Below, piece after piece: positions 7,302 to 14,591 of a stretch of DNA of 64,000 nucleotides (within the stretch, counting starts at the first letter, position 1; every line of letters starts with the position of its first letter). The DNA is from Franzmannia pantelleriensis. GTDB lineage: Bacteria; Pseudomonadota; Gammaproteobacteria; Pseudomonadales; Halomonadaceae. The stretch lies in assembly GCF_900102875.1 (NCBI RefSeq), contig NZ_FNGH01000004.1, positions 62,001-126,000 of the forward strand, given 5' to 3'. The translations under genes and the position numbers were made by a program. The notes beneath the pieces are model-generated. The model saw only the letters and a program-made list of their open reading frames with translations. It searched no databases and was not told the DNA's origin.

Positions 7302-7912
7302 GCCAAACCCTCTTTCAGCCAGCCCTGCTGCAAGCAATCCCGTAGCTTCAGTCGAGCGCGGTGCAGAATTACCCAGCAGTTGTTTTCCTTGATATCGAGT
7401 TCCCTGCAGATCTCCTCGGTAGTGAGGCCCATCAGTTCGCGTAGCGAAAACACTCGCGCCGTATTGTCCGGTAGGGTGATCATGCAGGCATCGAATACGT
7501 GCCAGAAATTCTCGTTCTCGAAGACCTGATCAGGTTCCCCCCAACTGGCTGGACGAGCATTTTCCTGCCAACGCCCATTGTGCTGAAACTGCCGATCGAT
7601 GGCGTCGTCATCGCTGTCGTCGTCGAAAGGTTGTAAGCGACCCTGCCGCTTTTGGTAGCGCATGAGATCCAGGATCTTGTACTTGAGAATGCCGAAGACC
7701 CAGGTTTCATAACCGGATCGCCCGGCGAAGCTGGTATCTTTTTCTATGGCGGCCATCAGGGCATCCTGGACCGCATCCTCGGCAAGAGCATTATCTCTCA
7801 GTTGCAGCCGGGCAAAGGACAATAGCCTTGGCCTGACCGCCGCTAGCCGCTGCATACGGGTGGTAGGATTAGCCACAGCAGTATCATTCGATGAAGACGT
7901 CTCGTCACTCAT
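7298..7912 (-). CDS. ECF-type RNA polymerase sigma factor
   Basis: A 204-aa extracytoplasmic-function sigma factor. Region 2 runs from RMQRLAAVRPRLLSFARLQL through AEDAVQDALMAA to the -10 recognition helix ETWVFGILKYKILDLMRYQK. A long acidic linker DDDSDDDAIDRQ is followed by region 4 with VFSLRELMGLTTEEICRELD and the DNA-reading helix around NCWVILHRARLKLRDCL. The start is ambiguous: MSDE at 7912 has GGAG ten bases upstream, whereas MHDM at 7921 and a GTG at 7978 have poorer sites. It is co-transcribed with its anti-sigma factor and diverges from the duplicated repeat-peptide genes, which are its most obvious candidate targets. Confidence 0.9.
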   Translation of the reverse strand: MSDETSSSNDTAVANPTTRMQRLAAVRPRLLSFARLQLRDNALAEDAVQDALMAAIEKDTSFAGRSGYETWVFGILKYKILDLMRYQKRQGRLQPFDDDSDDDAIDRQFQHNGRWQENARPASWGEPDQVFENENFWHVFDACMITLPDNTARVFSLRELMGLTTEEICRELDIKENNCWVILHRARLKLRDCLQQGWLKEGLA

Positions 7913-8084
7913 ATCATGCATGCTCCATGGTCGGTGGGGTGGAATGGCGAGCTGGTTAATTTCCGAATGGCTATCCACCCTTCGTCGTGGGAAATGTCAA
8001 AACATTACAGGCTCAACAAGATTTTTTTTCACCAGTCTTGTTGAAAATCCTTATGCGTTTTTTTTAAGAGCTGCGTAATGAAAT

Positions 8085-8161
8085 GGCGGTCATCGCTACT
8101 AATTATCAAGCACACACGATATGTGCTTTGACCATGACAAAGAAGTTATAGGAGAAACATA
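8085..8161 (+). promoter_or_regulatory. Promoter region of repeat-peptide unit A (shared with unit B)
   Basis: This 77-bp segment before ATG 8162 aligns with the 77 bp before ATG 8847. Conserved blocks in order are GGCGGT, CTACTAAT, CACGATAYGTG, TGAC and AGGAGAARCAT (ribosome site). The bases between blocks differ freely, which argues for selected sites. Which blocks are the -35 and -10 elements is not clear; recognition by the neighbouring ECF sigma factor is an inference. Confidence 0.55.
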
Positions 8162-8518
8162 ATGCAACGTACAACCCTCATCACCGCGACTCTCATTGCC
8201 AGCATCTTTACATTGGGCATGGCCTCACAGGCGGCCGCCGCCGAGTCGACGCAAGTGCGCTTCGAGGTAGGTAGCCCGGCGCTGGGTGGTACCCGTGAAG
8301 GCACCCACGAGTTCAACGTAAGCGCTGAGCCACAGCGTGACCAAGCCGTATACCGTACTGCCTTCGAGGTGGGTAGCCCTGCACTGGGAGGCACCCGCGA
8401 AGGAGTCCATCGCGAGCGGGTCGAGGTCGAGCAGGGCCAGGAGGTGCCGGAGCAGAACAACCAGCTAGAATATGCCGGTCCTCGGGTTGGCAGCCCAAGA
8501 CAAGGCACGACCGGCTGA
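8162..8518 (+). CDS. Secreted small repeat protein A
   Basis: A 118-aa exported protein of no recognised family. Residues 1-26 form a signal peptide ending in ASQAAA. The mature part contains FEVGSPALGGTREG twice (about residues 34-47 and 68-81) and a degenerate third copy, RVGSPRQGTTG, at the C-terminus. The repeats are separated by charged, glutamine- and glutamate-rich linkers, so the mature protein is probably extended. It is nearly identical at both ends to the paralogue at 8847-9215, and promoter and terminator are duplicated too. The function is unknown. Confidence 0.85.
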   Translation: MQRTTLITATLIASIFTLGMASQAAAAESTQVRFEVGSPALGGTREGTHEFNVSAEPQRDQAVYRTAFEVGSPALGGTREGVHRERVEVEQGQEVPEQNNQLEYAGPRVGSPRQGTTG

Positions 8519-8568
8519 ATTCCCGCTGGATTCAGTACGACTGATTATCAGCGGGTAATATGCAGCGC

Positions 8569-8597
8569 ACGGGCCACCCAGTCGGGTGGCCCGTTTG
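8569..8597 (+). terminator. Terminator of repeat-peptide unit A
   Basis: An 11-bp perfect stem (8569-8579 with 8584-8594) has loop AGTC and is followed by TTTGC. The same stem-loop, with compensatory G-U changes, ends unit B. Confidence 0.8.
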
Positions 8598-8769
8598 CAT
8601 GGTATGGCGGATAGCATCTCCGCTTATACATCATATGGTCGTGGTGTCTTTATAAACGATGTGATGAGTCGGATTTTATGCTGAAGCATTACAGATGGAA
8701 AAGGAATATTTTGAACTATAGATGGTTAAAAGAAGAATATTTTTCTAGAGAAGTCAGTGTAATAAAACC
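8598..8769. other. AT-rich spacer between the duplicated units
   Basis: Markedly AT-richer than the rest of the window, with runs such as GAATATTTTGAAC and GAAGAATATTTTTC. No credible coding frame or RNA gene is visible. It may hold upstream promoter elements (UP-like) for unit B. Confidence 0.4.
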
Positions 8770-8846
8770 GGCGGTTTCTCTACTAATCAATATGGATGCA
8801 CGATACGTGATCCTGACAATATCAAGCTAGATAAAGGAGAAGCATC
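8770..8846 (+). promoter_or_regulatory. Promoter region of repeat-peptide unit B
   Basis: Copy of the unit A promoter at the same distance from its ATG (77 bp), with the blocks GGCGGT, CTACTAAT, GCACGATACGTG, CTGACA and AAAGGAGAAGCAT. The near-palindromic CACGATACGTG centred at about 8804 is a possible operator or sigma factor contact. Confidence 0.55.
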
Positions 8847-9215
8847 ATGAAACGTAAAGCCCTCATCACCACGACCCTCATTGCCAGTATCTTTACACTG
8901 GGCATGGCCTCACAGGCGGCCGCCGCCGAGTCGACGCAAGTGCGCTTCGAGGTGGGTAGTCCGGCGCTCGGTGGAACTCGTGAAGGCATGCACGAATATC
9001 GTGTCCGCACAGAAGTGGAAGAAGACCAGGCAGTCGAAGGGCCAGCGACAACGTTTTACAGCATGGCCTTCGAGGTGGGTAGCCCGGCACTGGGTGGCAC
9101 CCGTGAGGGGATCCATCGTGAGCGGGTCGAGGTCGAGCAGCGCCAGGCGCCCGATCAGAAGTCCGAGTATGCTGGCCCACGGGTTGGTAGCCCAAGGCAG
9201 GGGACAACCGGTTGA
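8847..9215 (+). CDS. Secreted small repeat protein B
   Basis: A 122-aa paralogue of the protein at 8162-8518. The signal peptide and first repeat are almost identical (LIASIFTLGMASQAAAAEST), followed by two FEVGSPALGGTREG copies, the RERVEVEQ segment and the C-terminal YAGPRVGSPRQGTTG. The main differences lie in the linker between the repeats, where this copy has a longer acidic stretch (RTEVEEDQAVEGPATT). AAAGGAG gives a good ribosome site. The tandem arrangement shows duplication of a whole transcription unit, with repeats conserved and linkers drifting. The function is unknown; a cell-surface or periplasmic role under sigma factor control is inferred. Confidence 0.85.
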   Translation: MKRKALITTTLIASIFTLGMASQAAAAESTQVRFEVGSPALGGTREGMHEYRVRTEVEEDQAVEGPATTFYSMAFEVGSPALGGTREGIHRERVEVEQRQAPDQKSEYAGPRVGSPRQGTTG

Positions 9216-9265
9216 ACCGCAGTTGGGCTCGGCGCAGCTGTGCAGTGCTCGGGACATCATGTAAC

Positions 9266-9301
9266 GCACGGGCCATCCAGTCGGGTGGTCCGTGCATTTT
9301 T
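9266..9301 (+). terminator. Terminator of repeat-peptide unit B
   Basis: A 13-bp stem (9266-9278 with 9283-9295, two G-U pairs) has loop AGTC and is followed by ATTTTTA. It is a homologue of the unit A terminator. Confidence 0.85.
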
Positions 9302-9336
9302 ATGAGCGGAATAGGCGGGCAGGCTACCGTCACCCC

Positions 9337-9975
9337 CTACGCCGATTGATGGTCGGCCTCTCGTGCCAGGGCTGGATAGGCCACCGAAAGTCTCTGCAGA
9401 TCCTCAGGACGGTCAATATCCCACACGGTCTGCGGGCAGGAGAGTTGCCAGCCGAGTATGGTGATTCGCTTGCGTGTCTCCTCCATCACCGCGTCTGTGC
9501 CCCAGGTGATAGCGTCGAACAGTCGCGGATCGCAATGCCGGACACCGATCAAGCCGTAGCCACCGTCTTCGGCGGGGAGCATCACCACGTCTGCTCGACC
9601 TAGCGCCAGATAACAATGTGCCAGCAGGCTTGGGGTGATGACGGGACAATCCGTTCCGATCAGCAGCCCCGGTTGCGACATGGCGTGCAACGCTCGATGG
9701 ATGCGCCCCCCAAGATCCCCCTCGGGTTGAGGGCGCAATATGATGCCATGATGATCGGCAAGCTCCTGGAAAACGGGGTGGCAGTGATCGAGCGCTGTCC
9801 ACAGCGTGATGGACTTGGCGTCGGTAGCGGCCAGCGCGACCTTCAAGGTGTGACGTAAAAGGCGCTCGTGGAGCATTGCTGCCCCTTTGGCACCGAGTGC
9901 AGGGATCAACCGGGTCTTGGCCAAGCCGGGTACGGGGGCCTTGGCGAGGATGGCCAGCGGGAAGTCAGCGGGCAT
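9337..9975 (-). CDS. DUF2064 / TIGR04282-type transferase (rSAM/selenodomain-associated transferase 1)
   Basis: A 212-aa nucleotide-sugar-transferase-fold protein. The N-terminal ILAKAPVPGLAKTRLIP is the nucleotide-binding signature of the DUF2064 family, and GTDCPVI and AEDGGYGLIGV are its core motifs. GGGAG eight bases upstream decides ATG 9975, overlapping the upstream transferase by 11 bp. The family is often paired with TIGR04283 glycosyltransferases, as here, in clusters with radical-SAM or arsenosugar genes. None of those partners lies in this window, so the substrate is open. Confidence 0.85.
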   Translation of the reverse strand: MPADFPLAILAKAPVPGLAKTRLIPALGAKGAAMLHERLLRHTLKVALAATDAKSITLWTALDHCHPVFQELADHHGIILRPQPEGDLGGRIHRALHAMSQPGLLIGTDCPVITPSLLAHCYLALGRADVVMLPAEDGGYGLIGVRHCDPRLFDAITWGTDAVMEETRKRITILGWQLSCPQTVWDIDRPEDLQRLSVAYPALAREADHQSA

Positions 9976-10684
9976 GGCGGTACTCCCGCGCCAGGCTTGC
10001 CGGCGACTCACCGCGCCAATACCGGTAGCGCAGCCGCCACATCAGGCTCATGGTGCGCCAGACGCCATGCTGTTCCCAGCGCCGCCCACTGGTCGTCACT
10101 CGAGCCGCCAGGCAAGCGGGAGGAGCGAGGCGCCTTAGCCGCCGGGAGATCTCGACATCCTCCATCAGCGGCTGATCGGGAAAGCCGCCGATGCGATTGA
10201 AAGCAGCATGGGTCATGAAGATTGCCTGGTCGCCGGTGGCGATATGGGTGAGCCTTGAGCGCCAGTTCATGGCGGTGGCGATGATCGGAAGCAGTGGGTG
10301 GCGCCCCTCGATGCATACATCGAAGCGGCCCCAGCAGTGCCCTGCAGCGAGCGCTTCACGAATGCTCGTCGTGGCATCGTCGGGCAAGCGTGTATCCGCA
10401 TGCAGGAACAGCAGGCAGTCGGCGGTGACATGCTCGGCCCCCAGGTTTAGCTGGCGCGCACGCCCCGGGGGACTGCTGATGGTCTTGACGCTCCAGCGGC
10501 GGGCGAGCGTCAGGGTTTCATCTCGACTGCCGCCATCTACGACGACGATCTCGTCGATATCCCGCTTCACCAGATCCGCTAGCTGCCGGTCAAGTCTGCG
10601 AGCTTCATCGAGAACAGGCATCACCAGGCCAATGGACGAGGAGGGCGATGCGGGGGCGGGATGGGGCATTGGCTTTGTCATCAC
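9965..10684 (-). CDS. TIGR04283-type family 2 glycosyltransferase
   Basis: A 239-aa GT2-fold glycosyltransferase. It has VMPVLDEARRL at the start, the DGGSRDET motif (residues 50-57), the metal-binding FLHADTRLP, and GGFPDQPLMEDVEISRRLRR with the ED of the acceptor site. It is the first gene of a two-gene minus-strand operon with the DUF2064 transferase. The family is known as rSAM/selenodomain-associated transferase 2. ATG 10684 is followed by a second ATG; either could be used. It diverges from the DoxX-like gene across 166 bp. Confidence 0.88.
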   Translation of the reverse strand: MMTKPMPHPAPASPSSSIGLVMPVLDEARRLDRQLADLVKRDIDEIVVVDGGSRDETLTLARRWSVKTISSPPGRARQLNLGAEHVTADCLLFLHADTRLPDDATTSIREALAAGHCWGRFDVCIEGRHPLLPIIATAMNWRSRLTHIATGDQAIFMTHAAFNRIGGFPDQPLMEDVEISRRLRRLAPPACLAARVTTSGRRWEQHGVWRTMSLMWRLRYRYWRGESPASLAREYRHAR

Positions 10685-10850
10685 ACCGAGTCGTTGCCAC
10701 CAAGAGATACTTACACGCCTGGTAAGAAAATGTCGATTGATTAAGGCGCCGGGGAGCTGTAAGGAATTCGGCTTCTAGCTTACTAAGAATCCGTTCTCTT
10801 TCGAACGAAGAAAGTTCAGGTATCACGTTGATGAATAGTCGGGAGGCGAG

Positions 10851-11303
10851 ATGGCCAAAAGGTTGAGCTTATTGTTGCTGCGGGTGTCGCTGGGTGGGTT
10901 GCTCCTGGTGTGGGGCGTCAACAAGGTCGTGAATATCGATCACAGCATGGCGATTGCCGAAAACTTCTATTTCGGATTGCTCGCGGCCGAGACCTGGTTA
11001 CCGGTTGCCGGAGTGGTCCAGATGGCAGTGGGGTTGTTGATTATCGCCGGCTTTGCCAGGCGCTGGGTATATCCCATCCAGCTGCTGCTCAATGGCGTAT
11101 CGCTGGCGGCGGTCATTGCCTCAGTGATCGATCCCTGGGGCTGGTTTCTGGAAGGAACCAATGCGCTGTTCTACCCGTCGCTGATCATCTTTGCCGGGAG
11201 CCTGGTGGTAATGGCGTTTGCCGATCAGGATCAGCTGGCGCTGGATGCCAGGAAAGCGCCCGCTCCCGTCAGTTGGAAAGCCAGGCGTGACTGCGGTCAG
11301 TGA
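10851..11303 (+). CDS. DoxX-like inner-membrane protein
   Basis: A 150-aa protein with four predicted membrane helices: LLLLRVSLGGLLLVWGVNKV, WLPVAGVVQMAVGLLIIAGF, YPIQLLLNGVSLAAVIASVI and LFYPSLIIFAGSLVVMAFA. The architecture and the opening RVSLGGLLLVWGVNK fit the DoxX/DoxD-like superfamily of small quinone-associated or sulfur/redox-linked membrane proteins. GGGAGGCGAG precedes the ATG. The specific role is unknown. Confidence 0.7.
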   Translation: MAKRLSLLLLRVSLGGLLLVWGVNKVVNIDHSMAIAENFYFGLLAAETWLPVAGVVQMAVGLLIIAGFARRWVYPIQLLLNGVSLAAVIASVIDPWGWFLEGTNALFYPSLIIFAGSLVVMAFADQDQLALDARKAPAPVSWKARRDCGQ

Positions 11304-11487
11304 ATATGGCGGCGCCTCATCGCCCGCTCCGACAGTGCCGATGTGATGCGGCTTGCCTCCATCAACACCGGACAGCGGCTGTCGCCATCCCTTTTACGTG
11401 GTTCTAGTAAGCGACTGGCCAGGAGGGCGACCAAGACTCATCAGGGGGAGCGTTGCGAGTGGCAGGTAGCGGCCCGGGGAGGCGTAG

Positions 11488-12261
11488 ATGACGAAAATGC
11501 TGGAAGGCTGCGGCTATCGACTGAGCTGCTGGCTTGCGCAGCCACGTCCCTGGCACCGCTCTTCATCGCAAAGTGAGCCCGAGGTATTGGACTATCTAAA
11601 GCCGGGGGATGTGTTGCTGGTGGAGGGCTCTTCTCGGCTGAGCACGGTCATCAAGTATCTCACGCAATCCTCATGGTCCCACGCGGCACTGTACGTCGGT
11701 AGTGAAGCGGCCGAGGGCGCCGGAGGGCGCCCGGGAGACTGCTTCGTGGAAGCCGATCTTGCCGAGGGCGTACGCCTGGTGGGACGGGATGAATTCATCG
11801 ACGTGCCGCTACGCCTGTGTCGCCCCGTGGGCCTTGCGGCCGAGGAAATAGAGTCACTGCTATGTTTCGCCTGCCAGCGTGTGGGTCACCGCTACGACCT
11901 GCGCAATATCATCGACCTGGCTCGCTACCTGCTGCCATTACCGCCGGTGCCGGTGCCCTGGCGTCGGCGGATGCTTTCACTGGGTAGTGGCGACCCCACC
12001 CGGGCGATCTGTTCGACGTTGATCGCACAGACCTTTCAGTCGGTGCAATACCCCATACTGCCCATCGAAGAGTGCCCACAAATAGCATCCAATGGCGCGC
12101 CGGGCGGGGTGTTGCGTCGCCGCCACCACTCCTTGTTCACGCCCAGGGATTTTGATCTTTCGCCCTATTTTCAGATTATCAAGCCAGCGCTACAGCGCGG
12201 TTTCGATCCGCATCGCCTGGTGTGGCACGAAACGCCGGAAGCGTTCAGCGGCGGCTCATGA
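11488..12261 (+). CDS. YiiX/YebB-like NlpC/P60-superfamily cysteine hydrolase
   Basis: A 257-aa permuted papain-like protein. LKPGDVLLVEG opens the domain, SSWSHAALYVG holds the presumed catalytic histidine, and AICSTLIAQTF holds the presumed cysteine, with the permuted order (His before Cys) of the YebB/YiiX group. GGGGAGG lies before ATG 11488. Family members are thought to cleave amide bonds in peptidoglycan, lipids or proteins. There is no clear signal peptide, so a cytoplasmic or peripheral location is likely. The 3' end overlaps the convergent ABC ATPase gene by 6 bp. Confidence 0.78.
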   Translation: MTKMLEGCGYRLSCWLAQPRPWHRSSSQSEPEVLDYLKPGDVLLVEGSSRLSTVIKYLTQSSWSHAALYVGSEAAEGAGGRPGDCFVEADLAEGVRLVGRDEFIDVPLRLCRPVGLAAEEIESLLCFACQRVGHRYDLRNIIDLARYLLPLPPVPVPWRRRMLSLGSGDPTRAICSTLIAQTFQSVQYPILPIEECPQIASNGAPGGVLRRRHHSLFTPRDFDLSPYFQIIKPALQRGFDPHRLVWHETPEAFSGGS

Positions 12262-12885
12262 CAGCTCGATCATCTGACCACCGGCGTCCCTGGCATCCTC
12301 GCTGTCGTGAGTGACCAGCAGGCTGGGCAGGTCGGCGTCACGCAGTCGGCCGAATACCAGCTGGCGCATCTCGTGGCGAAGCGCCGTGTCGAGCTTGGAG
12401 AAGGGCTCGTCGAGGAGTACCGCCTTGGGGGCCGAGAGCAGCAGGCGCATCAGTGCCACCCGCGACTGCTGGCCGCCGGACAGCGTGGCCGGGTCGCGGG
12501 CGCCGAAGCCGGCCAGGCCGATGTCGGCCAGCGCAGTCTCGACCCTAGCGGCCTTGTCGGGCGTCGCTCGTGGCAGGCCGAAGCGCAGGTTGCCGGCCAC
12601 CGAGAGATGCGGAAACAGCAGCGGGTCCTGGAACAGCAGGCCGATACCACGCCGTTCCGCCGGCAGTGTGGTGATGTCCTGCCCGCCGAGGAGAACCTGC
12701 CCCGAGGCCTGGAAGGCCGGGGCCAGAAAGCCGGCGGCGTAGGCCAGCAGGGTCGATTTTCCCGAGCCGGAGGGGCCCATCACCGTGAGCACCTCGCCGG
12801 GGGCGACGCGGGCATCGAGCTCGAGTAGCGTCCGACCGTGCAGGGCGATATGCACCCGGTTGAACTCGAGGCTGGGAGCAGTCAT
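12256..12885 (-). CDS. ynjD: ABC importer ATPase, YnjD type
   Basis: A 209-aa ABC ATPase: Walker A GPSGSGKST at about residues 36-44, Q-loop LLFQDPLLFPHLSV, signature LSGGQQSR, Walker B AVLLDEP and H-loop LVTHD. It starts at ATG 12885, overlapping the permease stop (ATGA). A long in-frame extension upstream is a shadow of the permease gene. It powers the importer formed with the two upstream genes; YnjBCD-type systems are related to thiamine and ion importers, but the substrate is not known. Confidence 0.88.
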   Translation of the reverse strand: MTAPSLEFNRVHIALHGRTLLELDARVAPGEVLTVMGPSGSGKSTLLAYAAGFLAPAFQASGQVLLGGQDITTLPAERRGIGLLFQDPLLFPHLSVAGNLRFGLPRATPDKAARVETALADIGLAGFGARDPATLSGGQQSRVALMRLLLSAPKAVLLDEPFSKLDTALRHEMRQLVFGRLRDADLPSLLVTHDSEDARDAGGQMIELS

Positions 12886-14576
12886 GGCGTTCCTCGCATT
12901 CCGCGGCGGTTGGACCAGAGTAGCCGCGGCAGACCCACGGCGATGATGAAACCCAGCAGCGGCAGGCTGGCCTGAACCAGCGCCCAGACGCCGATCAGGC
13001 GGCGGTTGCCTCCGGCGGCCAGGGCCACGGCTTCGGTAGTGACGGTGGACACACGTCCGGCGCCCAGCAGCAGGGTCGGCAGGTACTGGCCGATACTGAC
13101 CGCCAGGCCTACTGCCATGGCGGTCAACAGCGGCGCCAGCAGCATCGGCAGGCGTACCCGCCAGAAGGCGTCGTTGGGCGTGGCGCCGAGGGTCAGCGCA
13201 ACCCGCGACCAGCGCGGATCGAAGCGCCGGTAGGCTTCCGACATCGATAGGAACACATAAGGCAGCACGAACAGCAGATGGCCGAAGATCACCAGCCAAC
13301 GGGTGGGGCGTGTGCCAAGGGCTTCCATGACCACCACCAGGCCGAACAGAAAGGCGATCTGCGGCACGATCAGCGGCAGGTAGAGCAGGGTGAGTGCCGA
13401 CGTGAGCTGGCCCTGGGCCGGCTGGCGCCCGCTGCGCTGCTCGTTCTCCAGGGCGGCGAGTACCAGCCCTACGGCGAGTAGCGTCGCCGTGCCGGCGATC
13501 ATCAGCGTGGCGGCCACCGGCCCGCCCAGTGATGGCAGGGCACGCTGCCAGTGCTGCAGCGTAACGGTCTGGGGCAGGCCGTCGGGGAAGCGCCAGAAAC
13601 CGGCCAGAGAGTTGATCGCCAGGCCGGCGATGCCGACCAGGGCGGTGATCGCAGCGAGCAGGATCAGCGCCTTGCCAGCGATGCGCAGCCGTCGTTCGCC
13701 GCGCTGACGTTGGCCGCCCGCCATCCAGCCCCGGCCCAGCCGCCGCACCAGGCACTCCAGCCCCCACCAGCTGGCCAGTGCCGCCAGGGTGACGCCCAAC
13801 TGCAGCAGGGCGCCGGCCGAGGCCATGAAGCGGCGTGACAGGTCCGGGTCGTTGAACCAGGTCAGAAGCGAGACGGACAGCGTCGGCGGCAGGGTCGGGC
13901 CGAGGATCATTGCCACGTCGACCACCGATGAGGCGTAGGCGATGACCGCGAACACCGGCAGTCGAATCAGCGGATAGAGCGAAGGCAGCACTACCTTGAG
14001 CCAGGCGATGGTGGGGCGATAGCCCAGCGAGCGGGCCAGGGCCACGCGATGCTCGGCATCGATCTGGTGCAGGGCGGCCAGGCTCATCAGCAGCAGGAAG
14101 GGGATCTCCTTGACCACCAGCCCGGCCATCAGTGATAGCCCCCAGGGATCCTGGACGATAAGCAGGTCCGGCGGTCGCTCCCAGCCGGTCACTGTCGGCG
14201 AGAGGGCCCGTGATACCAGGCCTGAGGGGGCGATAAGAAAGGCCAGACCGAAGGCGGCGGCAGCATGCGGGATCGACAGCAGCGGCGAAACCATACGGCG
14301 TATCCAGCGATCCAGTCGGTTGCCCGATGCGCCGGCCAGGAACAGCACTACCACCGTCAGCGACACCGCCGTGGTGGCGATACCGCTGCTGAAGCTGATA
14401 GCCACCGAACGCGCCAGGCCGGGCTGGGCGAACAGGTCGCGCCAGGGGTCGAGGCTCAGGCTGTCGCCGCCGAGGGCCGGCAGGTAGCCGAAGGCAGGCA
14501 GGGCGGCCATGGCCAGCCCTGCCAGGATCGGTCCCACCAGCAGGGCGGTAATCAGCCAAGGGGCAAGTCTTAGCAT
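12882..14576 (-). CDS. ynjC: ABC importer permease, fused dimer, YnjC type
   Basis: A 564-aa permease made of two binding-protein-dependent transport domains in one chain, about 11-12 membrane helices. EAA-like loops appear in each half (ALARSLGYRPTIAWLKVVLP and ALTLGATPNDAFWRVRLP), so one polypeptide supplies both halves of the channel. This fused layout is typical of YnjC and ThiP. It follows the binding protein by 15 bp and overlaps the ATPase gene. Confidence 0.88.
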   Translation of the reverse strand: MLRLAPWLITALLVGPILAGLAMAALPAFGYLPALGGDSLSLDPWRDLFAQPGLARSVAISFSSGIATTAVSLTVVVLFLAGASGNRLDRWIRRMVSPLLSIPHAAAAFGLAFLIAPSGLVSRALSPTVTGWERPPDLLIVQDPWGLSLMAGLVVKEIPFLLLMSLAALHQIDAEHRVALARSLGYRPTIAWLKVVLPSLYPLIRLPVFAVIAYASSVVDVAMILGPTLPPTLSVSLLTWFNDPDLSRRFMASAGALLQLGVTLAALASWWGLECLVRRLGRGWMAGGQRQRGERRLRIAGKALILLAAITALVGIAGLAINSLAGFWRFPDGLPQTVTLQHWQRALPSLGGPVAATLMIAGTATLLAVGLVLAALENEQRSGRQPAQGQLTSALTLLYLPLIVPQIAFLFGLVVVMEALGTRPTRWLVIFGHLLFVLPYVFLSMSEAYRRFDPRWSRVALTLGATPNDAFWRVRLPMLLAPLLTAMAVGLAVSIGQYLPTLLLGAGRVSTVTTEAVALAAGGNRRLIGVWALVQASLPLLGFIIAVGLPRLLWSNRRGMRGTP

Positions 14577-14591
14577 TACAACGCCTGGTGA

